The translations under genes were made by a program, and so were the position numbers. This document shows, piece by piece, positions 17,028 through 26,290 of a stretch of DNA of 58,032 nt. Source of the stretch: Streptomyces hokutonensis (lineage in GTDB: Bacteria > Actinomycetota > Actinomycetes > Streptomycetales > Streptomycetaceae); assembly GCF_000376565.1 (NCBI RefSeq), contig NZ_BARG01000081.1, forward strand, positions 1 through 58,032. Direction: 5' to 3'. A model generated the notes under the pieces. That model saw only the letters and a program-made list of their open reading frames with translations. It did not search any database and was not told where the DNA came from. How positions within the stretch are numbered: position 1 is the stretch's first letter; the number at the start of each line of letters is the position of its first letter.

Positions 17028-17905
17028 GCGACGGTCTCCGGGGTCTTGGTGGTGGGGGCCTGGGGGTTGCGGAGGTAGGAGAGGACCAGCTCCTCCAGCG
17101 TGGGCGTGCCGGTCTGCCAGTCGGCGGCGAGCGGGGCCAAGGGGCGGATCAGGGCGGTGAGTTGGCGGCCGGTGGTGCGGGACTCGACGACCGTGTGCGC
17201 GTCGAGGACGGTGTCGGCGGGCGCGGACACACGCCGGTGCGCGGCCAGCAGCTCGTCGATCTCACCGGCGATCCGGACCTGGCCGCCGTCGACCAGGAGC
17301 AGGTGGTCGCAGGAGTCCTCCAGCTCGGCCAGCACGTGCGAGGACATCACGATCGTGGTGCCGGACTCGGCGGCCTGCGCCATGAGGAGGCCCATCATCT
17401 GGTGCCGGGCCAGCGGGTCCAGGTCGGCCATCGGCTCGTCCAGGAGCAGCAGTTCGGGCCGCTTGGCCAGCGCGAGGGCGAGCGCGACCCGGGTGCGCTG
17501 GCCGCCGGAGAGGGCCCGGATGTTCGACTTCGGGTTGAGGTCGCCGTCCGCGACGACCCGCTCGGCGACAGAGGCGTCCCAGCGGTCGGTGTTGAGGTCG
17601 GCGCCCATCCGCAGCGTCTCGGCGACCGTGAGCTGCGGATAGAGGGGCTTGTCCTGGGCGACGTAGGAGACCCGCTCGCGGGCCGCGCCCGGACGTCCGC
17701 CGAGGACGGTGATCTCGCCCTCGCTGGGGGCCAGCAGTCCGGCGGCCAGGGCGAGGAGCGTGGACTTGCCCGCGCCGTTCGGTCCGACGACCGCGCAGAC
17801 GCGCCCGGCCGGCAGCCGGAACGCGCAGTCCCGCAGCGCCCAGCCTCCCCGCCGGCCGAACCGCTTGCCGAGCGCGGCGGCCTCTATCGCGGCGGTGCCT
17901 GTCAT
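17024..17905 (-). CDS. ABC transporter ATP-binding protein (YtrB-like)
   Basis: A 293-aa cytoplasmic ATPase with Walker A GPNGAGKST near residue 42, signature LSGGQRTR and Walker B LLLLDEPMADLDP. The C-terminal 80 residues form the tail usual for ABC-2 exporter ATPases. ATG 17905 overlaps the gntR stop. It should drive the three permeases that follow. The set resembles the Bacillus ytr operon, in which a GntR repressor controls an ABC system induced by cell-wall antibiotics; the substrate here is unknown. Confidence 0.92.
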   Translation of the reverse strand: MTGTAAIEAAALGKRFGRRGGWALRDCAFRLPAGRVCAVVGPNGAGKSTLLALAAGLLAPSEGEITVLGGRPGAARERVSYVAQDKPLYPQLTVAETLRMGADLNTDRWDASVAERVVADGDLNPKSNIRALSGGQRTRVALALALAKRPELLLLDEPMADLDPLARHQMMGLLMAQAAESGTTIVMSSHVLAELEDSCDHLLLVDGGQVRIAGEIDELLAAHRRVSAPADTVLDAHTVVESRTTGRQLTALIRPLAPLAADWQTGTPTLEELVLSYLRNPQAPTTKTPETVA

Positions 17906-18288
17906 GAAGGTTCTCCTTGGAAGTGCTTTTCGAGTACGGCGGTGAAGAGCGCGGCGATGTCGTCCCGGCCGAGCCCGGCCTCCCGGGCCCGCTCGGCCCA
18001 GTCGTCCAGCTCCAAGCGCAGGGGCGAGTCGGCGGGCGTGGTGCTCAACCCCTTGCGGACGAAGGTGCCCAGGCCCCGGCGGGCCTCGACCAGTCCCTCG
18101 CGCTCCAGCTCGCGGTAGGCCTTGAGGACGGTGTTGGGGTTGATGGCGGTGGCCTCGACGACCTCGCGGGCCGTCGGCAGCTTGTCGCCGGGCTCCAGCA
18201 TGCCCAGGCGCAGCGCCTGCTTGGTCTGCTGGACGATCTGGACATAGGTGGCCACGCCGCTGTGCCGGTCGATGCGGTACTCGACCAC
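17902..18288 (-). CDS. GntR-family repressor, YtrA subfamily
   Basis: A 128-aa regulator. A winged-helix domain (YVQIVQQTKQALRLGMLEPGDKLPTAREVVEA, then NPNTVLKAYRELEREGLVEARRG) fills residues 12-80. A short C-terminal dimerisation tail follows, as in YtrA, with no ligand-binding domain. It is the first gene of the ABC operon, starts at GTG 18288, and overlaps the ATPase by 4 bp. A perfect 16-bp inverted repeat directly upstream is its likely operator, so it probably represses its own operon and perhaps the divergent sigma gene. Confidence 0.93.
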   Translation of the reverse strand: MVEYRIDRHSGVATYVQIVQQTKQALRLGMLEPGDKLPTAREVVEATAINPNTVLKAYRELEREGLVEARRGLGTFVRKGLSTTPADSPLRLELDDWAERAREAGLGRDDIAALFTAVLEKHFQGEPS

Positions 18289-18296
18289 TGGGGTTC

Positions 18297-18334
18297 CACC
18301 ACCCTTTCACTAATTGAGTAGTGAAAGGGTGGTG
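18297..18334. promoter_or_regulatory. 38-bp palindromic operator of the GntR repressor
   Basis: CACCACCCTTTCACTA (18297-18312) and its exact complement (18319-18334) flank the 6-bp centre ATTGAG. The inner part, ACTA-N6-TAGT, resembles the operators of YtrA-type regulators. It lies 9 bp upstream of the gntR start and about 80 bp from the divergent sigma-factor gene. Confidence 0.85.
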
Positions 18335-18412
18335 CAGAAGGGCTGAGAAAGTCAAGAGAGATCTGTGCGCCGATCCGTGAACCGGTCGGCGGGGCTCGTG
18401 CGATGAGGAGAT

Positions 18413-18955
18413 GTGAGCGATACGGGAAGCGACGGGGAGCTGCTGCGGGCCATCGCGGCGGACGGCGACCGGCGCGCGTTCGAAGAGCTGTACCGGCGGT
18501 ACGCGCCATGGCTGACCGCGCGGCTGCGCGGCCGGTGCGCCGACGCCGGGATGGTCGACGACGTCGTACAGGAGACGTTTCTCGCGGTGTGGCGGGGCAG
18601 TGCCCGCTACCGCGAGGACGGCGACGTGGCCGGGTGGCTGTGGCGGATCGGGTCGCGGCGGCTGATCGACGTGCTGCGCGGCGACGGGGCGCGCGGCCGG
18701 ATGCGGCAGGCGCTGGCGCGGCTGCGGCACCGGGACGAGGCGTCGGCGGAGGAGCGCGTGCTCGCGGGGGTGGAGCACGGGGACCTCGCCGGCGCGCTCG
18801 TCCGGCTCTCGCCGGAGCTGCGGGCGGTCCTCCAGGCCACCGTGATCGACGGGCTGACCACCCGGGAGGCGGCCGTCCTGCTGGGCATCCCGGCCGGCAC
18901 GGTCAAGACACGGGCCATGCGCGCCCGTAAGCAACTGCGGGAGGAGCTGGCATGA
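18413..18955 (+). CDS. ECF-type RNA polymerase sigma factor
   Basis: A 180-aa sigma-70 family protein with only regions 2 and 4. Region 2 is FEELYRRYAPWLTARL to DDVVQETFLAVWRG (residues 24-65). Region 4 is LSPELRAVLQATVIDGLTTREAAVLLGIPAGTVKTR (residues 128-165). GTG 18413 has GAGGAG just upstream. Its stop overlaps the start of the zinc-finger membrane protein that follows. This is the standard sigma/anti-sigma pairing and predicts that the sigma factor is held at the membrane. Confidence 0.95.
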   Translation: MSDTGSDGELLRAIAADGDRRAFEELYRRYAPWLTARLRGRCADAGMVDDVVQETFLAVWRGSARYREDGDVAGWLWRIGSRRLIDVLRGDGARGRMRQALARLRHRDEASAEERVLAGVEHGDLAGALVRLSPELRAVLQATVIDGLTTREAAVLLGIPAGTVKTRAMRARKQLREELA

Positions 18956-19788
18956 CCTGGCATGTGGCCGAAGACGACGTACGCGCCTATGCGCGGGGCG
19001 AGTTGGCACCGCCCATGCTCTGGTCCGCCGACACGCACATCGCCCGGTGTGCCGAGTGCCGGGACCTGTTGGCCTCCGTCACCGACCCCGTCGCGCTCGA
19101 CGCGGGCTGGGAGCGCCTCGACGCCGAACTCGACGCCCCCAAAAGGGGGTTGGTGGAGTCGCTGCTCGTGCGGATCGGTGTCGCCGACCACACGGCACGG
19201 CTGCTGGCGGCGACGCCGGTGCTGCGCCGCTCGTGGCTCGGCGCGGTGGTCGCGCTGCTGGTGATGACGGTGCTCGTCACCAACTCCCTGAAGGCCGCGG
19301 CCTCCCCGACCCTCTTCCTGGGCCTGGCCCCGCTGCTTCCGCTCGCGGGGGTGGCGCTGTCCTACGGCCCGAAGTTCGACCCGACGTACGAGATGACCGT
19401 CGTCGCCCCGCTGCACGGCTTCCGGCTGCTGATGATCCGTACGGTCGCGGTGCTGGTCGCCGGGCTCGGCCTCAACGGCCTGGCCTCGCTGGCCCTGCCG
19501 GAGTACGGGCTGCGCGCCCTGGCCTGGCTGCTGCCCGCGCTCGCCCTGACGACGACGGGCCTGGCCCTGACCCCACGGCTGGGCCCGGTCCTCGCGCCGT
19601 CCCTGGTCGGCGGCGGCTGGGTGGCGTTCCTCGTCGTGGCCAACAGCATGCACGGCGGCACGCTCGCGCCGTTCACCCCGGCCGGGCAGGGGGTTGCCGC
19701 GGCGGTGGCCGCCCTGGCGGCCGGACTCCTGTACCTGCTGCGGGACCGCTTCGACTCCCGCCCGACCGCCTTCGGCGACCTCGCCTGA
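18952..19788 (+). CDS. Membrane zinc-finger anti-sigma factor
   Basis: A 278-aa protein. The N-terminal 45 residues contain H29-x3-C33-x2-C36, the zinc anti-sigma (ZAS) motif. About six membrane helices occupy residues 80-270, many more than the single helix of simple anti-sigmas. ATG 18952 overlaps the sigma stop (ATGA). The multispanning part may be the sensor, or may act with the ABC genes that follow 160 bp downstream. Confidence 0.88.
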   Translation: MTWHVAEDDVRAYARGELAPPMLWSADTHIARCAECRDLLASVTDPVALDAGWERLDAELDAPKRGLVESLLVRIGVADHTARLLAATPVLRRSWLGAVVALLVMTVLVTNSLKAAASPTLFLGLAPLLPLAGVALSYGPKFDPTYEMTVVAPLHGFRLLMIRTVAVLVAGLGLNGLASLALPEYGLRALAWLLPALALTTTGLALTPRLGPVLAPSLVGGGWVAFLVVANSMHGGTLAPFTPAGQGVAAAVAALAAGLLYLLRDRFDSRPTAFGDLA

Positions 19789-19949
19789 ATTCCGCATCCG
19801 GCTTGCCCGACTCGCCGTCCTGGCCCGCCGGACGGCAGCGTCGCGGCCGGCCGCCGGGGCTTCCGGCGAGACCGGGACCGCCTCGATGTCCCGCCCGTCC
19901 CTTCGGGCCCCTCATCTGAACCTCTCGAACCCTGACTGGAGTTCCGTAC

Positions 19950-20810
19950 ATGACCACCACCGTCTCCGCGGCCGGGCTCAGCCTGCGCTACGGCTCGACG
20001 CACGCCCTCGACGACGTGTCGCTGCGGCTCGGCGAGGGCGTGACCGGCCTGCTCGGCCCCAACGGCGCTGGAAAAACCACCCTGTTGAGGGTGCTCGCCA
20101 CCGCGCTGCCCGCCGACTCGGGCGCCTTCACCGTGCTCGGCCACGACCCCGGCACCACGGCCGGCCGACAGGCGGTGCGGCGCGTCCTCGGCTATCTGCC
20201 GCAGACGCCCGGCTTCCACCCGGACTTCACCGCCTTCGAGTTCGTCGACTACGTCGCGATCCTCAAGGAACTCACCGACCGCGGGGGCCGCCACCGCGAG
20301 GTGCGGCGGGTGCTGGAGGAGGTCGACCTGTCGGACGTGCGCGGCAAGCGCATCAAGAAGCTGTCCGGCGGGATGCGGCAGCGCGTCGCGCTCGCCGCCG
20401 CCCTCGTCGGCGACCCCGGTTTCCTCGTCCTCGACGAGCCGACCGTCGGACTCGACCCCGAACAGCGCATGCGCTTCCGGGAGTTGATCGCGAGGGCGGG
20501 CGAGGGCCGTACGGTCCTCCTCTCCACCCACCAGACCGAGGACGTCGCGATGCTCTGCCACCGCGTCGTCGTCATGGCCGGCGGCACCGTCCGCTTCGAC
20601 GGCACCCCGGCCGAACTCACCGCACGGGCCGCCGGCCGGGTGTGGAGCGGCACGGAACGCGACCCCGCCGCGATGGCGGGCTGGCGCACCGGACTCGGCG
20701 CCTTCCGCAACGTCGGCGACCCGCCCCCCGGCGCGGAACTCGTCGAACCCACCCTGGAGGACGGCTACTTGATCACCCTCGACGGCATGGCCGCGGAGGT
20801 GGCGGCATGA
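19950..20810 (+). CDS. ABC transporter ATP-binding protein
   Basis: A 286-aa cytoplasmic ATPase with Walker A GPNGAGKTT near residue 38, signature LSGGMRQR and Walker B FLVLDEPTVGLDP. It belongs to the ABC-2 exporter group. Its stop overlaps the ATG of the 508-aa permease gene. It follows the sigma/anti-sigma pair in the same orientation and may be controlled by it. The substrate is unknown. Confidence 0.93.
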   Translation: MTTTVSAAGLSLRYGSTHALDDVSLRLGEGVTGLLGPNGAGKTTLLRVLATALPADSGAFTVLGHDPGTTAGRQAVRRVLGYLPQTPGFHPDFTAFEFVDYVAILKELTDRGGRHREVRRVLEEVDLSDVRGKRIKKLSGGMRQRVALAAALVGDPGFLVLDEPTVGLDPEQRMRFRELIARAGEGRTVLLSTHQTEDVAMLCHRVVVMAGGTVRFDGTPAELTARAAGRVWSGTERDPAAMAGWRTGLGAFRNVGDPPPGAELVEPTLEDGYLITLDGMAAEVAA

Positions 20811-22333
20811 GCGCCGTACTGGAGAAGGCACCCCCGGCCGAACGCGCCGACGAGCAACGACGTTCCCGGTCGGCGGTGTTGGCGCTGGCCCTCTTCGAGG
20901 CGCGCAAACTCCTGCTCCGCCTCCCGGTGTTGGCCATGTTCGTCCTCTACGTCGCGTGGATCGGCTGGACCATGCGCGACGCCTGGACCACATTCCCGGC
21001 CCTCCAGGACGTCGACCGCGCCACCCAGACCGGCCCGCTGCTGCCCGCCCTGGCCGTCCTGCTCTGCGCCAACCAGGCAGTCCTGCGCTCCCGGCGCCAG
21101 GACACCGACCGGCACTTCGACGTGCTCGTCCTCGAACCCTGGCGCCGTACGGTCGCGTTCGCGCTGTCCGTCGTACCGGCCGCCGGGCTCACCGCGCTGC
21201 TGGTGGCCGCGCAGTTCACCTGGGGTGTGATCGCGCCCGGCTCGGTCGGTCACGGTTCGGTGGGCGAGCTCCTCGTCGGACCGCTCACGGTGCTGCTCGC
21301 CGGAACGGCCGGAGTACTGCTGGCCCGGGTGGTGCGGTCGCCGTTCGCGGCACCGATGCTTCTGGTGCTGGCGTTCTTCTCGACGCTCTTCCTCGGGGCG
21401 ATCTCGACCGGCTCCGACGGCAGCGCGACCCGGTGGCTGGTCCCGGTCATCGGCGACGCGAGCAGCAAGACCCTCCCCTCCGACCTGCTGGGCCGCCCGG
21501 CCGTCTGGCACGCCCTCTACCTGTTCGGCCTCGCGCTGACCCTGGCGCTGGCGGCGGTCCTGGTCAACGGCGGCCGTACGAAGACCGTCGCCGCCGCGCT
21601 GGTCGTGGCGGTCGGCCTGGGCACCTGGGGTGCGGTGGGCCAGGCGGCCAAGGTGTCCAAGTCGACGACCGACGCCCGCGTGCTGGCCACCCTCAACCCG
21701 GCGAAGGTCCAGTCCTGCGCCCGGCACGGCAACTCCACGTACTGCGCGTTCCCGGAGTGGATGCCCCGCACCGGCACCTGGGCCGAGGTCGCCGACCACG
21801 TCCAGTCCCTGGCCGGCGGCACCGCGGCCCAGGAGAAGCTGCTCGTACGGCAGCGCGTCGACGCCCGCTACGGCATGGACGGCGACGGCGCGATCGAACC
21901 GTCCACCACGCCCTACCAGGTGACCGTCGGCACGCGCTGGGGCGGCCCCCGCGTACCGGAGTTCGCCGCGGCGGTCTCCTCCGTGCTGGTCACGGGCAGC
22001 GAGAAGGCGTCCGGATCGCTCTGCGACGGCCGCATGGTCACCATCATGTGGCTGGCACTCGGCTGGCAGTCCGACCCGCTGACCCAACTGCGCGCGGTCC
22101 GGCTCGACGACAGCGTGAGCGGCTCCGCGATCGTGCTCTCGCCGACCAACCCGATGTCGATGACGGCCGAACAGACCACGGTGGTACGGGAGTTGCTCAC
22201 GGCCGGCAAGGTCACGGTCGCCCCCAAGGTGAAGGCGCACTGGGCGGAGCTGACGGCCCCCAAGGTGACCACGGCGAAGGTGGCCGAACTGCTGGGCGTC
22301 AAGGCACCGGCGGGGGCGGACAAGTGCGTGTGA
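20807..22333 (+). CDS. ABC-2 type membrane protein with large extracytoplasmic domain
   Basis: A 508-aa protein. A 30-residue polar N-terminus precedes about six membrane helices (residues 35-290). A roughly 200-residue domain follows, presumably outside the membrane, with a short CARHGNSTYCAFPEW motif near residue 305 that could form a disulfide. Similar fused permeases occur in Streptomyces ABC operons; the domain's function is not known to me. ATG 20807 overlaps the ATPase gene and the stop overlaps the next gene, so the three are coupled. Confidence 0.8.
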   Translation: MSAVLEKAPPAERADEQRRSRSAVLALALFEARKLLLRLPVLAMFVLYVAWIGWTMRDAWTTFPALQDVDRATQTGPLLPALAVLLCANQAVLRSRRQDTDRHFDVLVLEPWRRTVAFALSVVPAAGLTALLVAAQFTWGVIAPGSVGHGSVGELLVGPLTVLLAGTAGVLLARVVRSPFAAPMLLVLAFFSTLFLGAISTGSDGSATRWLVPVIGDASSKTLPSDLLGRPAVWHALYLFGLALTLALAAVLVNGGRTKTVAAALVVAVGLGTWGAVGQAAKVSKSTTDARVLATLNPAKVQSCARHGNSTYCAFPEWMPRTGTWAEVADHVQSLAGGTAAQEKLLVRQRVDARYGMDGDGAIEPSTTPYQVTVGTRWGGPRVPEFAAAVSSVLVTGSEKASGSLCDGRMVTIMWLALGWQSDPLTQLRAVRLDDSVSGSAIVLSPTNPMSMTAEQTTVVRELLTAGKVTVAPKVKAHWAELTAPKVTTAKVAELLGVKAPAGADKCV

Positions 22334-22980
22334 CGACAGGAGTGTTGGGGCAGCTGGTGCGCCCGGTGCTGCGCGCCCTGCCCCGGCGGGCGCTCGGCGC
22401 GGGTGCCGGTGCGGGCCTGCTGCTGGCCGCGCTCCCGAGACTGCTCTCCGACGACCCCGATCAGTGGACGGCGCTGCTCGTGCTGCGCGGCGCGGCGCTC
22501 GCGCTCGCGCTGGGCCTGACGTTCCTCCTGGACGACCCGGCCCGCCAGGTGACGGTGGCGGTCCCGACCCGTCGCATGCTCCGGACCGCCCTGCGCACCG
22601 CACTGGTCGTCCCCCTGGCGGCCCTGTGGTGGACGGCGGTGGTTCTGCTGATCCCGTCCGAGATACGCCCCCCGGTCGGCGCCCTCACCCTGGAGGCGGC
22701 CGCCGCGGCGGTCGTCGCCCTGGCCGCGTCGGCCACGGCGGTCCGCCTCACCGACGAGGCGGAACCGGGCCAGCGGGTGGCCATCGCCCTCCTCGCCACC
22801 TCCATGGCGGCGGCCCTCCTGTTCCCGGAGAACTGGGGCCTGTTCGCCGCCCCGAAGGACAAGTGGTGGGCGGTGGGTCACGACCACTGGGCGTTCGTCC
22901 TGGCGGGGGCGGCACTGGTGTGGGCGGCGTGCGGGCCGGAGCCGGTGCGGCGCAGGCGGCTGCGGCTCATCCCTTCCTGA
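22330..22980 (+). CDS. Multispanning membrane protein of the ABC operon
   Basis: A 216-aa very hydrophobic Ala/Leu/Arg-rich protein with about five or six predicted helices and a short basic C-terminus (VRRRRLRL). No family is recognised. It probably serves as the second membrane component of the ABC system. GTG 22330 gives a GTGA overlap with the upstream stop; GTG 22324 is also in frame. Confidence 0.75.
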   Translation: MTTGVLGQLVRPVLRALPRRALGAGAGAGLLLAALPRLLSDDPDQWTALLVLRGAALALALGLTFLLDDPARQVTVAVPTRRMLRTALRTALVVPLAALWWTAVVLLIPSEIRPPVGALTLEAAAAAVVALAASATAVRLTDEAEPGQRVAIALLATSMAAALLFPENWGLFAAPKDKWWAVGHDHWAFVLAGAALVWAACGPEPVRRRRLRLIPS

Positions 22981-22989
22981 CCGGGCTCC

Positions 22990-23919
22990 TCACGACTCCG
23001 AGCGGTACATCAAGTCCGTCTCGTACGTCGTGAACCCCAGCCGCTCGTACACCGACACCGCCGCCTTGTTGTCCGCGTCGACGTACAGCATCGCGGTCGG
23101 CAGGCCCTGCGCGGCCAGGTGCCGCAGGCCGATCGTCGTCAGGGCCTTGCCGAGGCCGCCGCCCTGGGCGCCGGGGAGGACCCCGACGACGTAGACCTCG
23201 CCGCGCTGTTCCTCCGCGTGGACCTTCGTCCAGTGGAAGCCGATGAGTTCGCCGGCGCGTTCGGCGAGGAAGAAGCCCTGGGGGTCGAACCAGGCCTCGG
23301 CCTTGCGGTCGTCCAGGTCCCGCTGGGTGAGGGAGCCCTGCTCGGGGTGGTGGGCGAAGGCGGCGGCGTTGACGGCGAGCCACGCGGCGTCGTCGTCGCC
23401 GGGGACGAAGGTCCGTACCGTGACGCCCTCCGGGAGGACCGGCTCGGGCAGCTCCAGATCCGCCAACGACCGCCGCAGCTGGCGCAGTTCGCGGAAGAGG
23501 GCGAGCCCGAGGACCTGGGCGAGATGGCGCGCGGCGGGATGCCCGCCGTGCGCCCAGACCCGTAGCCGCTTGCCCGAAGCGGCCAGCAGCGCGGCGCCGA
23601 GCGCCCGCCCGTGCCCGTGCCCCCGGTCCGAGGGGCGGACGAGGAGTTCCGCGGCCGGTGCCTCCACCGGGTCGGTGTCCTCCAACTGCCCGTAGCCGAC
23701 GAGCTCTTCGCCCAGGGTGAGCAGCAGATGCGAGACCCCGGGCCGCGCGCCGCCGCGCAGCTGCAGCCGCCCCTGTTCGGACACCGCGGGCTGTCCGTCG
23801 GTCCTGGCGGCCTCGGCGATCAGCGCGAGGACGGTCCCGGCCTGGTCCGGGGTGAGCTCGGAATAGGTCTCGATGGAGCGGGAGATGGGCGCGGGCCGTG
23901 CGGTGTCGTCGCTGGTCAT
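22990..23919 (-). CDS. mshD: Mycothiol synthase MshD
   Basis: A 309-aa enzyme that acetylates Cys-GlcN-inositol with acetyl-CoA, the last step of mycothiol synthesis. It has two GNAT domains. The first has degenerate ELLVRPSDRGHGHGRALG near residue 93; the second, active one has VYVVGVLPGAQGGGLGKALT near residue 245. The ending AAVSVYERLGFTTYETDLMYRS is typical of MshD. ATG 23919 is chosen. It converges with the ABC operon, 9 bp from its last stop. Confidence 0.95.
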   Translation of the reverse strand: MTSDDTARPAPISRSIETYSELTPDQAGTVLALIAEAARTDGQPAVSEQGRLQLRGGARPGVSHLLLTLGEELVGYGQLEDTDPVEAPAAELLVRPSDRGHGHGRALGAALLAASGKRLRVWAHGGHPAARHLAQVLGLALFRELRQLRRSLADLELPEPVLPEGVTVRTFVPGDDDAAWLAVNAAAFAHHPEQGSLTQRDLDDRKAEAWFDPQGFFLAERAGELIGFHWTKVHAEEQRGEVYVVGVLPGAQGGGLGKALTTIGLRHLAAQGLPTAMLYVDADNKAAVSVYERLGFTTYETDLMYRSES

Positions 23920-24063
23920 GGCCTCAGGGTAAGCGGACCCACCAGCAAAGTGGCGGCAAAGAAGAAACCAGGATGTAACCAAGAACCCCCTGTCACGCTA
24001 CGCGCGTTGACCCTAGGCTGCGCCGGAACGTGGTGACTTCTCAGCCAACTCACAGGGGGGCTC

Positions 24064-25872
24064 ATGCCAGCCACTTCCCAGCCGTTCCGCCCGCGCAGAC
24101 GCCGTGTCGCCGGCCTGCTCGCCGCCGCAGCGAGCCTGGCCACGGCCGGTGCGCTGGCCGCCGCGCTGCCCGCCGACGCGCACGGAAACCCGAGCGGCGA
24201 CTACGGGCACAAGCCCAGCCGCTACCAGGACGTGCAACTCCTCTCCTTCAACGACCTGCACGGCAACCTGGAGCCCCCGTCGGGTTCCTCCGGCCGGGTC
24301 ACCGAACTCCAGGCGGACGGCACGACGAAGACGATCGACGCGGGCGGTGTGGAGTACCTCGCGACGCATCTGCGCGAGGCCCGCAAGAACAACCCGTACT
24401 CGATCACCGCGGCCGGCGGCGACATGGTCGGCGCCTCCCCGCTGATCTCGGGCCTGTTCCACGACGAGCCGACCATCGAGGCCCTCAACAAGCTGGACCT
24501 GGACGTCACTTCGGTCGGCAACCACGAGTTCGACGAGGGCGCCAAGGAACTGGCCCGCCTCCAGAACGGCGGCTGTCACCCCACCGACGGCTGCTACACG
24601 GACAAGAAGTTCACGGGCGCCGACTTCCCCTACCTCGCGGCCAACGTCCTCGACGAGAAGACGAAGAAGCCGATCCTCAAGCCGTACTGGGTGTGGAAGA
24701 AGAACGGCGTCAAGGTCGGCTTCATCGGCGTCACGCTGGAGGGCACCCCGGGCATCGTCTCCGCGGACGGCGTCAAGGGCCTCCAGTTCAAGGACGAGGT
24801 CGAGACGATCAACAAGTACGCCAAGGAGCTGCAGAAGCAGGGCGTGAAGTCGATCGTCGCGCTGATCCACGAGGGCGGCTTCCCGGCCTCCGCGTCCTAC
24901 AACTACGACTGCGACGCGTCCGGCGGCGGCTCCGGCATCTCCGGCCCGATCGTCGACATCGCGAAGAACGTCACCCCGGCCGTCGACGCCCTCGTCACCG
25001 GCCACACCCACAACGCGTACGTCTGCACGATCAATGACCCAAGTGGCAAGCCCCGTATGGTCACTTCGGCCGCGTCCTTCGGCCGCCTCTACACGGACAC
25101 CACGCTGACGTACGACCGCTGGACCGGCGACATCGCCCGTACGGCGGTCAAGTCCGCGAACCACGTGGTCACCCGGACCGTGCCCAAGGCCGCCGACATG
25201 ACCGCCCTGATCGGCAAGTGGAACACCCTCGCCGCCCCCATCGGCAACCGCGCCATCGGCTACATCTCCGCCGACGTCAACAACACCGGCACCGAGTCCC
25301 CGATGGGCGACCTCATCGCCGACGCCCAGCTCGCCTACGGCAAGGAGCTGGACCCGGAGACCGACCTCGCGCTGATGAACCCGGGCGGGGTGCGGGCGGG
25401 CCTGACCTACGCGGCCAAGGGCGCGGAGGGCGACGGTGTGGTGACGTACGCCGAGGGCTTCACGGTGCAGCCGTTCGCGAACACCGTGAACCTCCAGGAC
25501 TTCACCGGCGCGCAGGTGATCCAGACGCTCAAGGAACAGGTGAGCGGCACGAACGCGGCGGCGCCGAAGATCCTCCAGCCCTCGTCCGGACTGACGTACA
25601 CCCTGGACCTGACGAAGACCGGCGCGGACCGCGTGGTCACGGACTCCATCCGTCTGAACGGCGCCGCGATCGACCCGGCGGCCACCTACCGCGTCGCGAC
25701 GAACAGCTTCCTCGCGGGCGGCGGCGACGGCTTCCCGACGCTGGGGCAGGGCACCGGTGACCTGGTCGGCACGGACGACCTCTCCGCACTCGCGCAGTAC
25801 CTGACCGCCCACTCCTCGGCGGCGAGCCCGCTCACGCCTCCGGCGGCGAACCGGATCACGGTGGTGCAGTAG
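24064..25872 (+). CDS. Secreted 5'-nucleotidase/UshA-family metallophosphatase
   Basis: A 602-aa secreted enzyme that removes phosphate from nucleotides. The signal peptide is RPRRRRVAGLLAAAASLATAG ending near AHA-type DAHG. The calcineurin-like metal motifs are FNDLHGN (residue 62), GGDMVGASP, SVGNHEFDEG and GHTHNAY. The C-terminal 5_nucleotid_C domain includes NPGGVRAG and the substrate-binding region to FLAGGGDGFPTL. Its place near pst and ppk suits phosphate scavenging, although I found no clear PHO box upstream. A strong terminator follows. Confidence 0.95.
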   Translation: MPATSQPFRPRRRRVAGLLAAAASLATAGALAAALPADAHGNPSGDYGHKPSRYQDVQLLSFNDLHGNLEPPSGSSGRVTELQADGTTKTIDAGGVEYLATHLREARKNNPYSITAAGGDMVGASPLISGLFHDEPTIEALNKLDLDVTSVGNHEFDEGAKELARLQNGGCHPTDGCYTDKKFTGADFPYLAANVLDEKTKKPILKPYWVWKKNGVKVGFIGVTLEGTPGIVSADGVKGLQFKDEVETINKYAKELQKQGVKSIVALIHEGGFPASASYNYDCDASGGGSGISGPIVDIAKNVTPAVDALVTGHTHNAYVCTINDPSGKPRMVTSAASFGRLYTDTTLTYDRWTGDIARTAVKSANHVVTRTVPKAADMTALIGKWNTLAAPIGNRAIGYISADVNNTGTESPMGDLIADAQLAYGKELDPETDLALMNPGGVRAGLTYAAKGAEGDGVVTYAEGFTVQPFANTVNLQDFTGAQVIQTLKEQVSGTNAAAPKILQPSSGLTYTLDLTKTGADRVVTDSIRLNGAAIDPAATYRVATNSFLAGGGDGFPTLGQGTGDLVGTDDLSALAQYLTAHSSAASPLTPPAANRITVVQ

Positions 25873-25897
25873 CAGTCAGCAGTTCCTCCCTGCTCAG

Positions 25898-25930
25898 GGG
25901 GCCCGGTGCCGCAGGTCGGCGCCGGGCCCC
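25898..25930 (+). terminator. Terminator of the 5'-nucleotidase gene
   Basis: GGGGCCCGGTGCC (25898-25910) pairs with GGCGCCGGGCCCC (25918-25930) with a single G-U type mismatch and a 7-nt loop. A T-rich tail (TTCCGTTTT) follows. Confidence 0.9.
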
Positions 25931-26135
25931 TTCCGTTTTCCCGAGGCCTGGGCCGTTCTAAATTCTGTGTAAGGGCGGGTTCAGTTCCGCGAATTCCATA
26001 AGAATCATCCATGGCAATCGCACAGGAAGGTCTAAGCGAAAATCGCTTTTCCTGGGCCGGAAGTCCAGTAGTGTTTTCCATGTCGAAAGCGAACAGCGCA
26101 AACGGCAGAGGCAACACAAGACAAAGGAGAGCACC
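25931..26135 (+). promoter_or_regulatory. AT-rich leader of the peptide array with attenuator-like hairpin
   Basis: This stretch is visibly lower in GC than its surroundings (for example TTCTAAATTCTG at about 25957-25968) and must hold the array promoter. AAGCGA-AAA-TCGCTT (26034-26048) is a small hairpin running into TTTT, in the form of a weak intrinsic terminator about 90 bp before the first peptide start. Promoter boxes cannot be assigned with confidence. Confidence 0.5.
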
Positions 26136-26252
26136 ATGAGCTTCCACAAGATCGTCCCGGTCAAGAAGCACCACAAGCCCGCCCCGGCCCCCAAGAAGGC
26201 CCCGAAGAAGCCTGCTCCGGCCCCGAAGCGCCGCCCGGTCGGCCACAAGTAA
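26136..26252 (+). CDS. Cationic Lys/Pro/Ala peptide, copy 1
   Basis: A 38-aa peptide beginning MSFHKIVPVKKHH and ending RRPVGHK, with PAPAPKK-type repeats between. It has 10 Lys, 2 Arg and 4 His, and no Asp, Glu or Cys. No signal peptide is visible. AAAGGAGA lies 5-8 nt before the ATG, a strong ribosome binding site. After removal of Met, the expected N-terminus Ser-Phe-His fits the Cu/Ni-binding ATCUN pattern. Function unknown; the composition recalls histone-H1-like tails and proline-rich antimicrobial peptides. Confidence 0.85.
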   Translation: MSFHKIVPVKKHHKPAPAPKKAPKKPAPAPKRRPVGHK

Positions 26253-26290
26253 ACAGACCTTAAGACGTCGTAATAGGGAGGGAATTAATC

